Source of the DNA: Euryodendron excelsum
Taxonomy: Eukaryota > Streptophyta > Magnoliopsida > Ericales > Pentaphylacaceae
DNA: 64,000 bases
Reading direction: 5' to 3'
Assembly (NCBI GenBank): GCA_033060915.1
Contig: CM065389.1
Coordinates: 11,912,501 to 11,976,500 of the forward strand
Shown piece by piece: positions 21,452 through 33,800 of the stretch (position 1 is the first letter of the stretch; each line of letters opens with the position of its first letter). Made by a program: the position numbers and the translations under genes. Below the pieces are notes generated by a model. The model had not been told where the DNA came from, did no database searches, and saw only the letters and a program-made list of their open reading frames with translations.

Positions 21452-24400
21452 GTGTGATTAACTTGTCAAGCAACATTTGAACGTAAATGATTCATTCTTT
21501 TATTGTTTATCGAACTAAGTTGCTTTTTATATTTGTGTTTCTTTTTGTTGATTTATTTTCTTTTCTTTTTTCTTCTGATTATGTGGCCAAATAAATTAAG
21601 TGTGTTGTTATGCTGCAAAATCAGCTTATGAGGCAAGTTTAGGTTGGATCAAATGAAACTATATATTTTTAGTTATACTGAAAATTGGAGAGTGAAATTT
21701 GGGTTCCTTCTGCTTCACTAGACTTACATTTTTACTTTTCAATAGAATAACTTAAACTGAGTACGCCTGACATTTGGCCATGATACACATTTTACCCACG
21801 TGGTAAAAAAAGTTACTGAAAACCTCCCAGGCAGAGTTTGTTGGCTGCTGGAGTTGACAAAATCGATAAGCTTACCCTTGTACCCTCAGTAGATTGCAAA
21901 AATTCTAGAAAGTCAATAGCTTTCCCTTCGCTTTCTCTACAAACCAGAACCGTACTTCTTGGGATCATGATGGTTGTTGTCATCGCCACCAACATACCAC
22001 CAGCACCTACCACATGTGTACCATAGCAACTCCTCTATAACTCGTCCTAAAAAACAATATTTTCAAAAGAAAATATACCGCCTTATAGCTTAATTATCAC
22101 TACCACCTCTATCAGACCACCTCCATTCCATGGCCACAAGCCCTTTTTGCCTCCCTCCCTCCCTCCCTACCTCCTTCCCTCTCCCAATTCCAATACCAAT
22201 ATGTGCAATTCATCACCATAAATCACCAAATTTCAGACCGAATCATATGCCTTATAATTTTAAACTAATTACCATAACCAACATCAATGTCACCATGCTG
22301 CCATGCCACCCATAACCACCACCATCCATAATCTCATAACAGTCACAACATATCATCATTGTTAGCCACCACCAACTCAAAGCCATTTTGCCTCCCCCAC
22401 CAGTGTCTACCTCGACCAAAAAAAGGCACAATATTGATCCCTCCAGCCACTAACCTGAACCCCATACTACCTCCAACCATCGCCACCATCATCCCTCAAA
22501 CCCAAATTATCTAGATCTCTATCTCTCTCTATCTCACATGAGCAAGCGTGCACCTCCCCACCACCACCACCTACTTAGCTATCATCTTTCACCCCTTTTA
22601 GAGCCTCAATCGAAGCCTTTCACCGTCTATTTACTCGCCTCCCTCTATTGTTTTTTTTTAAAGGTGAGTCCTAACTTTATTTTTTTTTGATTAGTTAGAT
22701 GTGAATTCTCAACTTTAATTCTCAATTAATTGGTAAAAATTTAGAGAGAGAGAGAGGGAGAGAGAGAGAGAGAGAATGGAGTTGTGGTGGTTATGGTGGT
22801 GATTTATATTACATGGATTGTTCTAAAATGTATGAAGTACCTGTGTTGGATACTCGATGCTTGATTTAACACTTAGGCAAGGGTATGGGCAACGGATGTG
22901 TCCAAAATGAATTGTTGGATACTCGTCCAATAAAAATGTTTAGTAATTCGGGTGTACTATATAATGTATAAAACTCTTGTAGTATACATGAAATGCTCTA
23001 CAACACCTCGTAAGCACTATTTCATCCTATAAAATAAAGAAGCTTATTAAGAAATATCAATATTTTTCTGTGATCTTAGATATAAGAATTAGATGAATCT
23101 GACATTTAAACACATATTGGCACCTGACACTCGTGTCCCAGCCCATGTAACATAGATGGTGATAAGATGATGGTGGTTGGTGGCATTAATAGGGGGCATT
23201 GATGGGTTTACTAAAGAGAGAGATAGAAGAGGAGGTGGGGGAGGGGGTGGTGTGGTTGGGGAGGTTGCAATAATGGTGATCGTGTTAGAGAGATGGTGGT
23301 ACTAGGCTCAAAAAGCGAGAGACAGAGAGAGAGAGAGAGAGGTAACAGTGGTGATGGTGGCTGGATGGTTGATGGAAAGAGAACTTCTTTGCCGACAAAC
23401 AGAGTCTGGTGATGGCTGTGTCGATGTGGTGGTGCGTCCAGAGGGTGGTGGCGGTGGTTGCAAGATGGTTGGAGGAAAGGGAACTGTGTTGCCGTGAGGA
23501 GAGAGAGATCGAGAGAGGGGCCTGCTAGAGAGAAGGAGGGAGGGAGGATGAAGAGAAAAGTTGGTGTAAAAAAAGAGAGAGATAAGATGAGAAGGGTGGG
23601 TCTGGTTGGTGTAGAGAAAGAGAGAGAAGATGAAGAAGAGAGATGGTAGAAGATGATGTGGTGAGTTGACACATGGCACCATAAAAGTGGTTCAACAATT
23701 CAAATATTTTTGTTCATTTGGCTTACTATGATTTGAACTAATAACAAGGGTAAAGTAGGCATTCCAAAAAATCAAGACAGGGCATCATCAAATTCCATTT
23801 GTATAGGTGAGTTAATGGTAAGGGTAATTGTTACATAATTTTCCAAATAAGGGAGTTCAATGTCATTTCTGATACCACAAGGGTATAAAGGGTAAACACC
23901 TAGACCTCTGTGCACTAGATATATATTAGCAAAACTAGAGCCCCTCACCAAAATTGAATCTCCTATAAAATCAATTAGAGAAAACTAAAATTCGCAAGAA
24001 ACTTCCCTTCCATCCAAAAAATGAAAAGTAAGAATAAGTGATCATTTTAGTCAATGCACTGCCTGCTCGACATCATCAAAGTTATAAGTTGATTCTGCTC
24101 CCCCCTAATACACCATAATCAAACACATAGGTGCCACCAACCAAGCCTTTTTAATCCTCTTTAATTAGCATCCTTCTCAACCCTCATACAATTGTATAAC
24201 TGAAGTTGACACTACTTACTAAATTCTAGAAATGGAAAAGAGCAAGCTCCACAATTTTGCACTTACAACACCAGTTAGAGAGCATCTGACCCTTCTTCCC
24301 GTGTTGTCCAAATTAAGAATCAAAGTCAAGATCTATGAGAATTACATTAAACCATGGCTTTTTCATGGGAGGAGAGTATGAAAATTGAATATGTGGTGGT

Positions 24401-27400
24401 CCTTGACACAAAGATTTGTTTGTGGTCTAAAGTTGATAATGGTTCGTAGAAAGAGATTGCTGCAAGAAATTTATTGCATGGGAATTGTTGGAAAATTTGC
24501 ATAACTAAAATTGTTGGAAATTGCTCTGTGGTGCAATGTGCTTTCAATTGGTTTCTTTTGAGCATGAAGCTAGCTTTTACTTCTTATTGGGCACTGTGGG
24601 AGATTTATTGTGAACTTACTATTAAATCTTTATGTACAGTTTATTGATTATCTTATATTTTTATACTTTACTTATCAAAAATTAAAAAATCTTATATTGT
24701 TTTTCTTTGCCTTTCACCTTGTCCACAATACCCCACTCCAAAAAAAAAAAAAAAAAGTGATTACATTTTTAAATTAGTGCATGAAGCATGGAAATTTATA
24801 CAATAACATGCATCGTTGAATTATTTATCAGAAAAAAATGTATCCCTGAATTATAGATAGTCTAGTACAACCCTTCTCTCATTTTTTCATTCTTATTCTT
24901 TTTTCTTGCTGTGGTTACTAACTAACTTCAGGTTTGAATACTGTCATTTATTCATCCTTTCTGGAGCAAATGAAGCTCCAATTGATGACCTTGCTTTACA
25001 TTCCAGTAAATTGTTATCTTGGAAGTTTAACTTCTGGAGGAATTTGTTAGATTCTGAATTTCTAAGTTTGCTTCTCTTCAAAGCTCAAGTGATGTTTACC
25101 TGCTTACCTTTCTTTTTCCATTTTCAGTGGAGACGCTGAAGTATGGAAAGTAATGTCATTTTCCTCCAACGCTTTCCACACTCTCAATGGGTGACCCTAA
25201 AATTCTGCCATTCCACACCAAAACTTTTCACTTATTACTTGTGGTCATGCTAGAAACCTGCTTATTAGTACCCATTAAAATGGTCTGGATGTTGAAACAG
25301 GCTTGTCATAGAGGATCATTAACTGTGTGTTTTGCAAAGGACCCTCTTAACCTGAAGTCGTGAATGTCCAAAAGACTCTCTTTCAAGCCTCTTCAATGCC
25401 AGGGAAAGCTGATATAAATCCTTTTTGTTGCTGTTAGAAATGTTTATTTCAAGCCTAACACACCCAAGTGCCAGCCAACAGAGACCAAACTTAATTAAGA
25501 AAGCAACAAGCAGCGTAGCTCTCTTCTGCCATGGAGTGATAGCCCCCTTACAGCATCATTTCCAATAAACCCGCTCTATACATATTCGAAAAGATAACTT
25601 AATGATAATTTCAAAAGTCTACAATGAGTAAGTTTGGGCTCAATAGCTCAATCAACTACTAAAACAGTCATTTGAATTGACTAGTCAGCAGGGGTCTGAC
25701 CTAGGACTTGAATTTTCCATATAATAGGTGTACCTAGAAATTTGCTAGATGGTCTCAGAAGTCAGCCCTGCCTACAAACTTGAAGAGAAATTTGAGTACA
25801 TCCTAATGAACAGAAACTGCCAAATTGTTGCCATTTGGTTAGTCCATATAGGAGTTGATACCCCTTATTGATTAGTATGATTATAGCATGAGCAGTTTAT
25901 TAGTGTTGTTCACGTTATTAACTTCTCTCTTCCCAAAGTCAAGCGCGGACTCCAGTAAGGATGCTGCCTTTCCAAAGGAAGACTAACACTGACAAAGTAA
26001 GAAATGATGTGACCATCTATCCTACTTTCATCTACAAATACCACTATATAGGGTTAAGACAAAAGGAGGTTACAACGTGGCGATCAATATCTTTCAAAAC
26101 AAGAGCAGATGCAGCTATCTATCTTGATGCTTCTCTAAATTTACTGGATAGTAAAATATTTTTAGCGCTAACAATTATGCTTGGGTACAACTGTATGGCA
26201 ATTTTTGAAGCTTTCCGTTATACTAAGGTTAAGACACTAATAAGTTGGTCTATATGGATCAAGTGACACTTGACGGTAATTATAAATTGTTGTTTATTTG
26301 CTTTGCTTTCTAAATTCTCCGATATTATCTTAAGTTTTCTAGTTGATATATTTTCTTATTTATTCATTTCTACTTTCTTTTAGTTCTCACTATTACTGAT
26401 AGACAAGTTTCTTTTTCTTTTTTAAAAATTTTTTATTTGTTATTTCTAGGCTCAAATTAATGCCTATGTTGAATACTTTGGTCAGTTCACATCAGAACAA
26501 TTTCCCGAAGATATAGCTGAGGTATCTTTTTTCTTTCTCTTATCTCTGATTATGTTTTTATTTTTTCTTTTTTATTATGTAAAACTTTCAAGTATGTTTT
26601 TATTTTTGGTATAACATACATTATGGCATTTTTATCTCTGACTGGCTTTTCTTGTTGGCAGTTTAAAAACAGAATACTTGACTAATTTCATCTCCAATAG
26701 CTGTCATTAATAAATATAACTTTGTTTTACTGATTGAACTACTCTTAAGATATGTTGCTAACTGATACCCTTCTTTTGTACTTTTGTTTTTCACAGCTGA
26801 TTCGTAGCCGTTATCCATCCAAGGAAAGATGCCTTTTTGACGATGTTTTAGGTATCAGTTTTCACCCATGTTGATTTCTAAGACGATTGTAAAACTATGT
26901 TTCCTCTGATGTTTTGGGCGGTATTCTAATTCCTTCATATCATTGTACAATTTCCAGCAATTTTTGTCCTTCATCATCCAGAGCATGGGCATGCTGTTAT
27001 TCTCCCTATTATTTCGTGCATAATTGATGGTACATTGGAGTATGATCGAAGTAGTCCTCCTTTTGCTTCTTTCATTTCCTTAGTCTGCCCAAGTAGTGAG
27101 GTATGGAACACTAGTACAAATTTATTTGAGCCATCTTTGGATTTGTTGCCATATTGTGGTGAATGAAGATTTTTCTTTCTTTCTAAACTGCATTTGGGTA
27201 CTTAACTTTTTGGCTTTCCATGCTGACTTCCCATGATGGAATATATTTCAATTTCCACTATATCATGCAAAGTGCTTAATGAGTCAAACTAGAGAGTTGA
27301 TTCTAAACTTTTAACTTCCAGAATGAGTACTCCGAACAGTGGGCTCTGGCATGTGGAGAGATTTTAAGAATTTTGACTCATTACAATCGCCCAATTTACA

Positions 27401-30199
27401 AGGTCGAGCTTCAACACAGTGAAGCAGACAGAAGTGACAATGGTAGCCTTGCTACAACAAGTAACTCTGCAAATGGGGATGTACAACAGGAGAAGAAACC
27501 ACTAAGGCCTTTATCTCCATGGATTATTGATATATTGCTGGCTGCACCTCTGGGTATTAGAAGTGACTACTTCCGTTGGTAAGTGAATGTGTTGACCCTT
27601 GTGGTTTGAATTTTTTTCATTCAGTTTGGAAAATCTTCTGCAATAATGCATTGATATTAATTTGTCAACCTCGTGCTTTTTGGATTTAGAGATTAAAATT
27701 TCCAGTTGTATCAATTACTATCTCATGTTGTATTCCATGCAATGGTCATGCCTGTATCACGTGATGAAAATTCTGTGTAATGACTTTGTCATATTGCAGA
27801 GGAAGAGAAGCTCACTTGGAGTAGAAAATGCAAATGTATCACGGTGTATATCAATTTACTTGTCTATGCTACTTGTTAACACATTAGTGTCTACTGTATC
27901 TTTCTGAGTATGTGCAGTTGCATATATCATTCAGGTATTTGTATGTCATTTTGGTGGGATTCATGTGAATCTTCTCTGATTTTGCTAGACTTCATAGGAG
28001 ATCTTAATTTCAGAGGGAGCTTGTAGTTTTTCTTGTTTACATCTAGTGTACAGTGGTGGCACCCCCTGGCATACTTCTGTGATTAATGTACCATTCTTTA
28101 CTTATAATTTTTTTTTGTCATTTTGGTGGGTATATCAGGGGTTGGACGCAGGCAACATGACTATGACCATCAGTGTGGTCCTACTACATATATAACTAGA
28201 TATTGCCTTTGGAAAATAAATCCAAATTTTCAATGTTTTTGATTGATGAAGATAGATGATTTATTCTATTGGTGTCTTGAATTTAAGCATATGCCTCAGT
28301 TTACAAATATGAAGCTTTGAGTTATGGATTCAGCCTAAAGGACAAGGCTAAGTGATGCAAAGTACGATAATGTGAGAAGGGGGAATTAGGAATTTCATAT
28401 GGACCATGTGTGAGACATTGTATAACAAGTTCTCATTCAAATTGGGTCTTAGAGTCTGTCATGTAGGTGAGCTTTACAAAATTTCGACTAAGGCCACCTA
28501 TAATTGGATTTGTGGTGGGTTTAGGGGTTTAGAAATATTTCAAAGTTTGGGGTTCTAGAAGGTCGAAGAACGGAAGTAGGATTTATGAATCGAAAGGGTT
28601 GGCAATGAGCTTGATTTTCACAATGGCTGGTTGTTGGATTTTGAGATTTATGGTCACAGGAAATTCTGGATGGCAGCTAACCTGAAGGTAGGGAAACGGG
28701 TTAAGGTTGGGGAGTGTTTGATGTGAGAGCTGAAAGAGGAGTTCTTATTAAGCTACAAACAATAACCTGAGACCTTGGCAAGGTCTAGTTAAATTCACAC
28801 AAAACACAATCTCAAATTATTATAATATCAGCTCTATAGACTAGAAGAACAACATAGCTATTTACAAGCTGTGATACTTCTCCTAATTCTACTAGAAGTA
28901 TGACTTGTTAATAGGAAACTAAAAAAATTTGAAAACCTACCATAGACTACATATAAGACTTGCAAACTCAACATGAGACATAATAAGATCCATGAGCGAC
29001 CAGTGCAGTCTGCATGTCCAGAATATCTCTAAATTACCAAACCACCCTTTAATACTAAAACCTAATAAAAAGATAAAATCTTCTAGCAGCACACTAACCT
29101 TAGAAACCATCAAATTAGGACTGAAATAAATCTAAACACGACTATATAGTATCCAAAGTCTGCTCCATGTAAAATTTCAAATCTGACCCTTTTCTTCTTC
29201 TTATGCTCTATAACTGGGTATTGATAATCCAATTGAGTTCCTGTCTTCTTGAACTTGGAAATCTGACGAATCTTTTATTAATTGCCTTTGAAAATAGATA
29301 CTATCACTTAAAGTAAAATTTCATGAATATCTTAAGCCAGCGGTGGTGTCTTTATTTCTAACTGTTTAGACTTTACACAATAACGTAGCGTTTATTATCA
29401 GTTCTATGCACTCTGCTTGTACATACACAGTTAGGGCTAAGGCATCACTCTTATTACATGAACATATTTAGTTGAACTTGTTTCTTCTTCTCTGCTCTTT
29501 TTGAAAATTACAGATATTTGATTCTTTTCTGGACTTATGTTTAAGCAAGGATTTTATCTTGTCCCCCTTTCACAAACACCCCACTCTATGCTTGTGCGGC
29601 CATGCTGAAATGAAGAATTTTCATTTTGTGGGTTAGTGGGTATCTCATTAGGACAAGCATGAACCTCAAGGAGGTTAGCGGGGTCCCTTGTTTTTGTTTT
29701 AGCAGTATTTTATCCATACTTTTGGCACATATTGGTTTCAGTTGCATATCGAATGAACTGATGGTTCACACGCTTTCAACTGCAGACAGCAGTCTTAAAT
29801 AATGACTTATATGCTCAATTCATCGCATAATTAATGTAAGAGTAATGGTGAATTACTGAATCATCTTCTCCTGCATGCTAGAGACATGTGGAGTACGATC
29901 TTTGCCATTTGGGGTATGCAATGGTTTATGCCTGCTTCTATGATGGACCTTATGGTCTGTTGGAGTACTAGTTGCCCGAGGAGGATAGCGAAACAAGCTT
30001 TGATGGAAAGTCTGCTTTGTGTGTCATGGTCAGTTTGGCGAGAAAGGAGTTTAGAGCAAGTTGTAGAAAGAGTCCTATATGTTGTTTGAAGGGAATTATT
30101 CTCATTTCCCTTTTTTGTTGGTTAAGTCTAGGGATGGCAATGGATCGGGTTCGGGTTGGGGGACTTCTACCCCGTACCCATCCCGTTTATATGCACCTT

Positions 30200-30232
<33 letters not shown>

Positions 30233-30742
30233 GTCCCCGCTTGCCTCTAACCTCAACCTCGCCCCGTACCGAAGCCATGGAACTCCGATCCGCTCTGCCC
30301 TGCCCCGAAATTCCAATGATGGCAAGCAAGAGTTTGGAGATTTCGCTTCGTGAATTTTTCGGTCAATACAGAACTTTACCTGTATAATAGGTATGACCAA
30401 ATGGAGGGTCAACTCCTTTTGGATGTTGTAGTTGGCCAAGCTTCAGACGTCCTCCAGCAACTTTCCGGCGAAGATGAGCCATTGTTGATTCAGTTGAATA
30501 CCTGCTTATCCTGGATCTTGGCCTCCATGTTGTTGATGGAGTTTGGTTGGGGTTATAGTTACACAGTGAGAGAGACTTCATGAGGGAATAACATGGGTTA
30601 TACAGGGAGAATAATGGGGGAAGAGAAGGGTTTTTCTTGAAAAGTTGAAAAGTAGAGGAAACAGATTCCTGCAGGGGAGAGAGAGTGTATTGTAAGTTGT
30701 GAAAGTGGGTTGGGGAAGAGGAAGGGTTTTTTTTTTTTTTTT

Positions 30743-30818
<76 letters not shown>

Positions 30819-33800
30819 TTTCCACCTTTTCGTGTAATGAGAAAAGTATTCAATTTGTACCAAAAACAGATAAGTATTCAATAAACAAGTTAAATGCAAT
30901 TACGTATTCAATAAACATTAACTTTGCTTTAATGTGCTAGTACCGAATCTTTTTTTCATTGTTCAAGTTGTAGTGGGGAAATCAAAACCTAAGAAATGAC
31001 TTATCACAGGTAGGAGTACTAGGTCTCTAGGACTCGGTGGTGATGCTGACACGTTGACATCGGGGCCGCCAACATTAATAGTGATCAGCTTTGATGCGAG
31101 AAGATGATCAAAGATGACGATGCATAGTTGCTGCTACTAAAGATAATGATGGGGGTTTACCGCTGTGTAGAAGCATAACAATGGGGGGTTTTTGGGTTGT
31201 CTTCGTTGCTGCTGTGCCAGCCATGGCGTCAGCATCAGCATTGGCGGTGCTGAGTATAGCTACTACTTTCCCCTCTCTCTCTCGCGAGTTGGGTTTGCAG
31301 GCCTTATCGGTGAGTACCTAAATCAGATTTTCTTGGCGATAAAAGATTAGAATAGTGGTCGCTGCGTCTACTATTGCATTCCAAGCCTATTCGAGAACTC
31401 ACCGGAAGGAAGAGCGAAGTTATCAGTACGGATTCGGGTTGGTTAGCTTCTTCGAAACCGACCTGAACCCGATCGGATCTGTGTTTTTCATCCCTGAACC
31501 CGAACTAGTCTTTCCCGAACCTGTTCCATTCGGGTTTGTACGGGTCGGGAACCCGAATGAACGGGTTTTTTGGCCATCCTTAGTTGAGTCAGAGTACTCG
31601 TTTTTGTTTTCTTCTTTGATTATTTTTTGGATGAGTTGTACATGCCTGTAGATATATAAGTAGCGCCCCCTTTTTGGCAATTTCTACATCGTTACCTTTA
31701 CTAATAAAAAAAAATTTAAATGCACATTTTTTGAATTTTATTTCAATTTTTTAAGAGTTGTTTTAACTGGTTGGTGCTATGATCCCTTATTCCTGAATAT
31801 TGTGGATTTTTCATGTTTTAACAGGTGTGGTGGGGTGATGGGAAAATATGAAGCTGGAGAACTCAAGCCACCTTCGACTAGTAAGTGGAGTTCCTCTTCT
31901 CGAATGGGCACTACAATAATATCATTTGCACATATTGCGGTTGTATGTATATGATCTAATTATTAGTTTTGTATACTGTTGTTGAGTTTTTAGTTTCAAA
32001 TGGTAGTCAGCAGCCTTTATTGAAAAGACAACTACATTGTTGAAGACATAAGCTGCAGTTTCATGTGGCTGTATAGTGTTTTTCAATTTGAACTACACAC
32101 CGTTCTGGTAAATTTTTTAATAGATCATGTGGGTATGGATTTATAACAAATGCTTCATGGGGCAATATTACCTGGAAAGCCCTTTATAGAGTTCTCAAAG
32201 AAGATGCTAAAGGATGGAGAGGTCTCCATATTATAGCAATTGGAAAGTAATAAACAATCCATTCATTTATTTATTTAAGGTAAGTTTTTATGGCTTAATT
32301 TGCAAGGTGAAGAGATTGTTGACTACCAAATGTTGTTGCGGATGTGAATAACAACAAAGCTATAGAATGATATAATGATTTTAATAATAATACCTAGGAG
32401 AGAAAACTTCTGAATATTACTGCAACCGTTAGACAATACAAGATGACTAAGGTGGATGGTGTGGCATATGTGATTGATATTCGCAATCCAAGGTTTTCGA
32501 GGAGTGAAGATGCATAAGCATGAAAGGGCAACACGTTTCTTGCAAATTTAGGCTTGGTTGGAGAATGAATTAAACAAATTACTCTGTGCTAGGATGTTGG
32601 GCATGTGAGACTTTGCGACCATGGTTGATTTACAATGCCTTGTCTAGAAAAATAGCAATTTTCTTAGGGCACTATATTTAACCCTTGTTTTTACCTATCA
32701 TGCATGTTAAAAGATTCTTCTCTTGCAAACTTTTGGATCTCCATCTTTGTTATTGTTCGGAGTTTGAACCCTGGATAGTTATAAAATCCATTGGCTGGCT
32801 CACTGCCCACCCAAAAAAATAAGGAAAGAAAACTAAGCCCTCAATTTGTAGGAGAGTGTAGTGGCTTATGGTGATCGAGAAATTATATGATAGTAGCTAG
32901 GGCTTTAGGTTTTAGCCAAATCGGCTAGTACTTACTCTCAATCATTAAAGTTTATTACCATGGATTATCTTGTACCAGCTCTCTAAAAGTTGGGTAGATT
33001 TGAGTGAGAATATCTAGTTAAAGCACATGAAATTTTTGAAGGTTTTTAGAAAAAGTTGATGAGTTCTTGTTTAATGGAATGAGGTGGGCTTATGGGTAGT
33101 TGAATTGACTAAAAAGACCGAACTAAATGCTAAATGAGTTTTGGTGGAGCAATTATATAGCTTTCTTCTTGTGGATGTGGAAGAACAAATTTAAAACTGA
33201 AAACATATAATCTTTTTTTCCCCCTAAATATTTGGTTGATTATCAATCATTGGTGCTGCGCAACCAGGGTAGGTCCAGAAGAAGAATCTTGGTTTTCCTG
33301 TCTAACATCAGGATGAAAGCCATTTCTACCTCCAAATATAAGATTTTTGCAGTGGGCTAGCTGAGTTGAATTTCTTACAAGTATAATACAGTAGGATTTC
33401 TTATAGGTATAATATAATTAGATTTCCTTCCAATTTGTGTTATTGGAAAGGTTCCAAGTTGTAGTATTCAAAACTCGGTTGCGGTGACATGTCACAATAA
33501 TGGGTGTTAATATGCTAGATACAAGGATGAAGACTTTAAAACATCTTGAAAATTCTAAATTAACACAATATCATAATGGAGCAATAAACTAAGCAATCTA
33601 CTTTTGTATTTCTGGATTTATAAAAGGGTTGTGTTTCTCCTGGTTCTTATATTGATTTTGTAGGGGACAGGAGCTTTAGGTTGGATTTAAATGGGCCTCT
33701 TTTATGCTCTTTCATGCTAAGGTTGTACCATCTTTGGCATTCACTAGTGAAACTCCTGGGGGAAAAAAAAAAGAAAAAAAAAAGCAAAATGAATATTTTT

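Larger units (their letters stand above)
21452..26449 (+). other. GI intron 1 (4998 bp)
   Basis: It contains a G-box CACGTG at 21797-21802, a C/T-rich half (about 22130-22620) facing a G/A-rich half (about 23160-23660), and a GA microsatellite. A repeat at about 22840-23150 has a diverged inverted relative at about 53180-53420. Open stretches in the G/A-rich part are low-complexity artefacts. No transposon ends could be fixed. Confidence 0.7.
30129..31582. mobile_element. Non-autonomous hAT element in GI intron 5
   Basis: A 1454-bp unit with inverted ends TAGGGATGGCAA and, reverse-complemented, TAAGGATGGCCAA, the TAGGGATG type of hAT elements. It is flanked by an 8-bp duplication GTTAAGTC / GTTGAGTC (7 of 8), the hAT size. 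Both ends continue into diverged GGGTTCGGGTTGG-type and CCCGAACCCG-type inverted sequence. The inside holds a CCCGAC array (30200-30232) and a T/GT/GA microsatellite (30727-30816). No transposase is seen, so mobility would have needed an outside enzyme. Confidence 0.75.
27579..31824 (+). other. GI intron 5 (4246 bp)
   Basis: It holds a hAT element at 30129-31582. The rest (27579-30120, 31591-31824) shows no gene. A Trp/Arg-rich open stretch just before the hAT element (29886-30089) might be a LINE tail, but this is too weak to call. Confidence 0.6.

Noticed and set aside
23211..23682. Ser/Pro/Leu-rich open frames on the minus strand in GI intron 1
   Set aside because: They are low-complexity readings of a GA/GGT-rich stretch, open in more than one frame, with no family pattern.
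29886..30110. LINE reverse-transcriptase tail before the hAT element
   Set aside because: A 'VWRER' motif is suggestive, but the rest needs frame changes and no other LINE part is nearby.
30102..30940. Several overlapping open frames on both strands
   Set aside because: They come from the CCCCGA array and the T/GT/GA microsatellite inside the hAT element.
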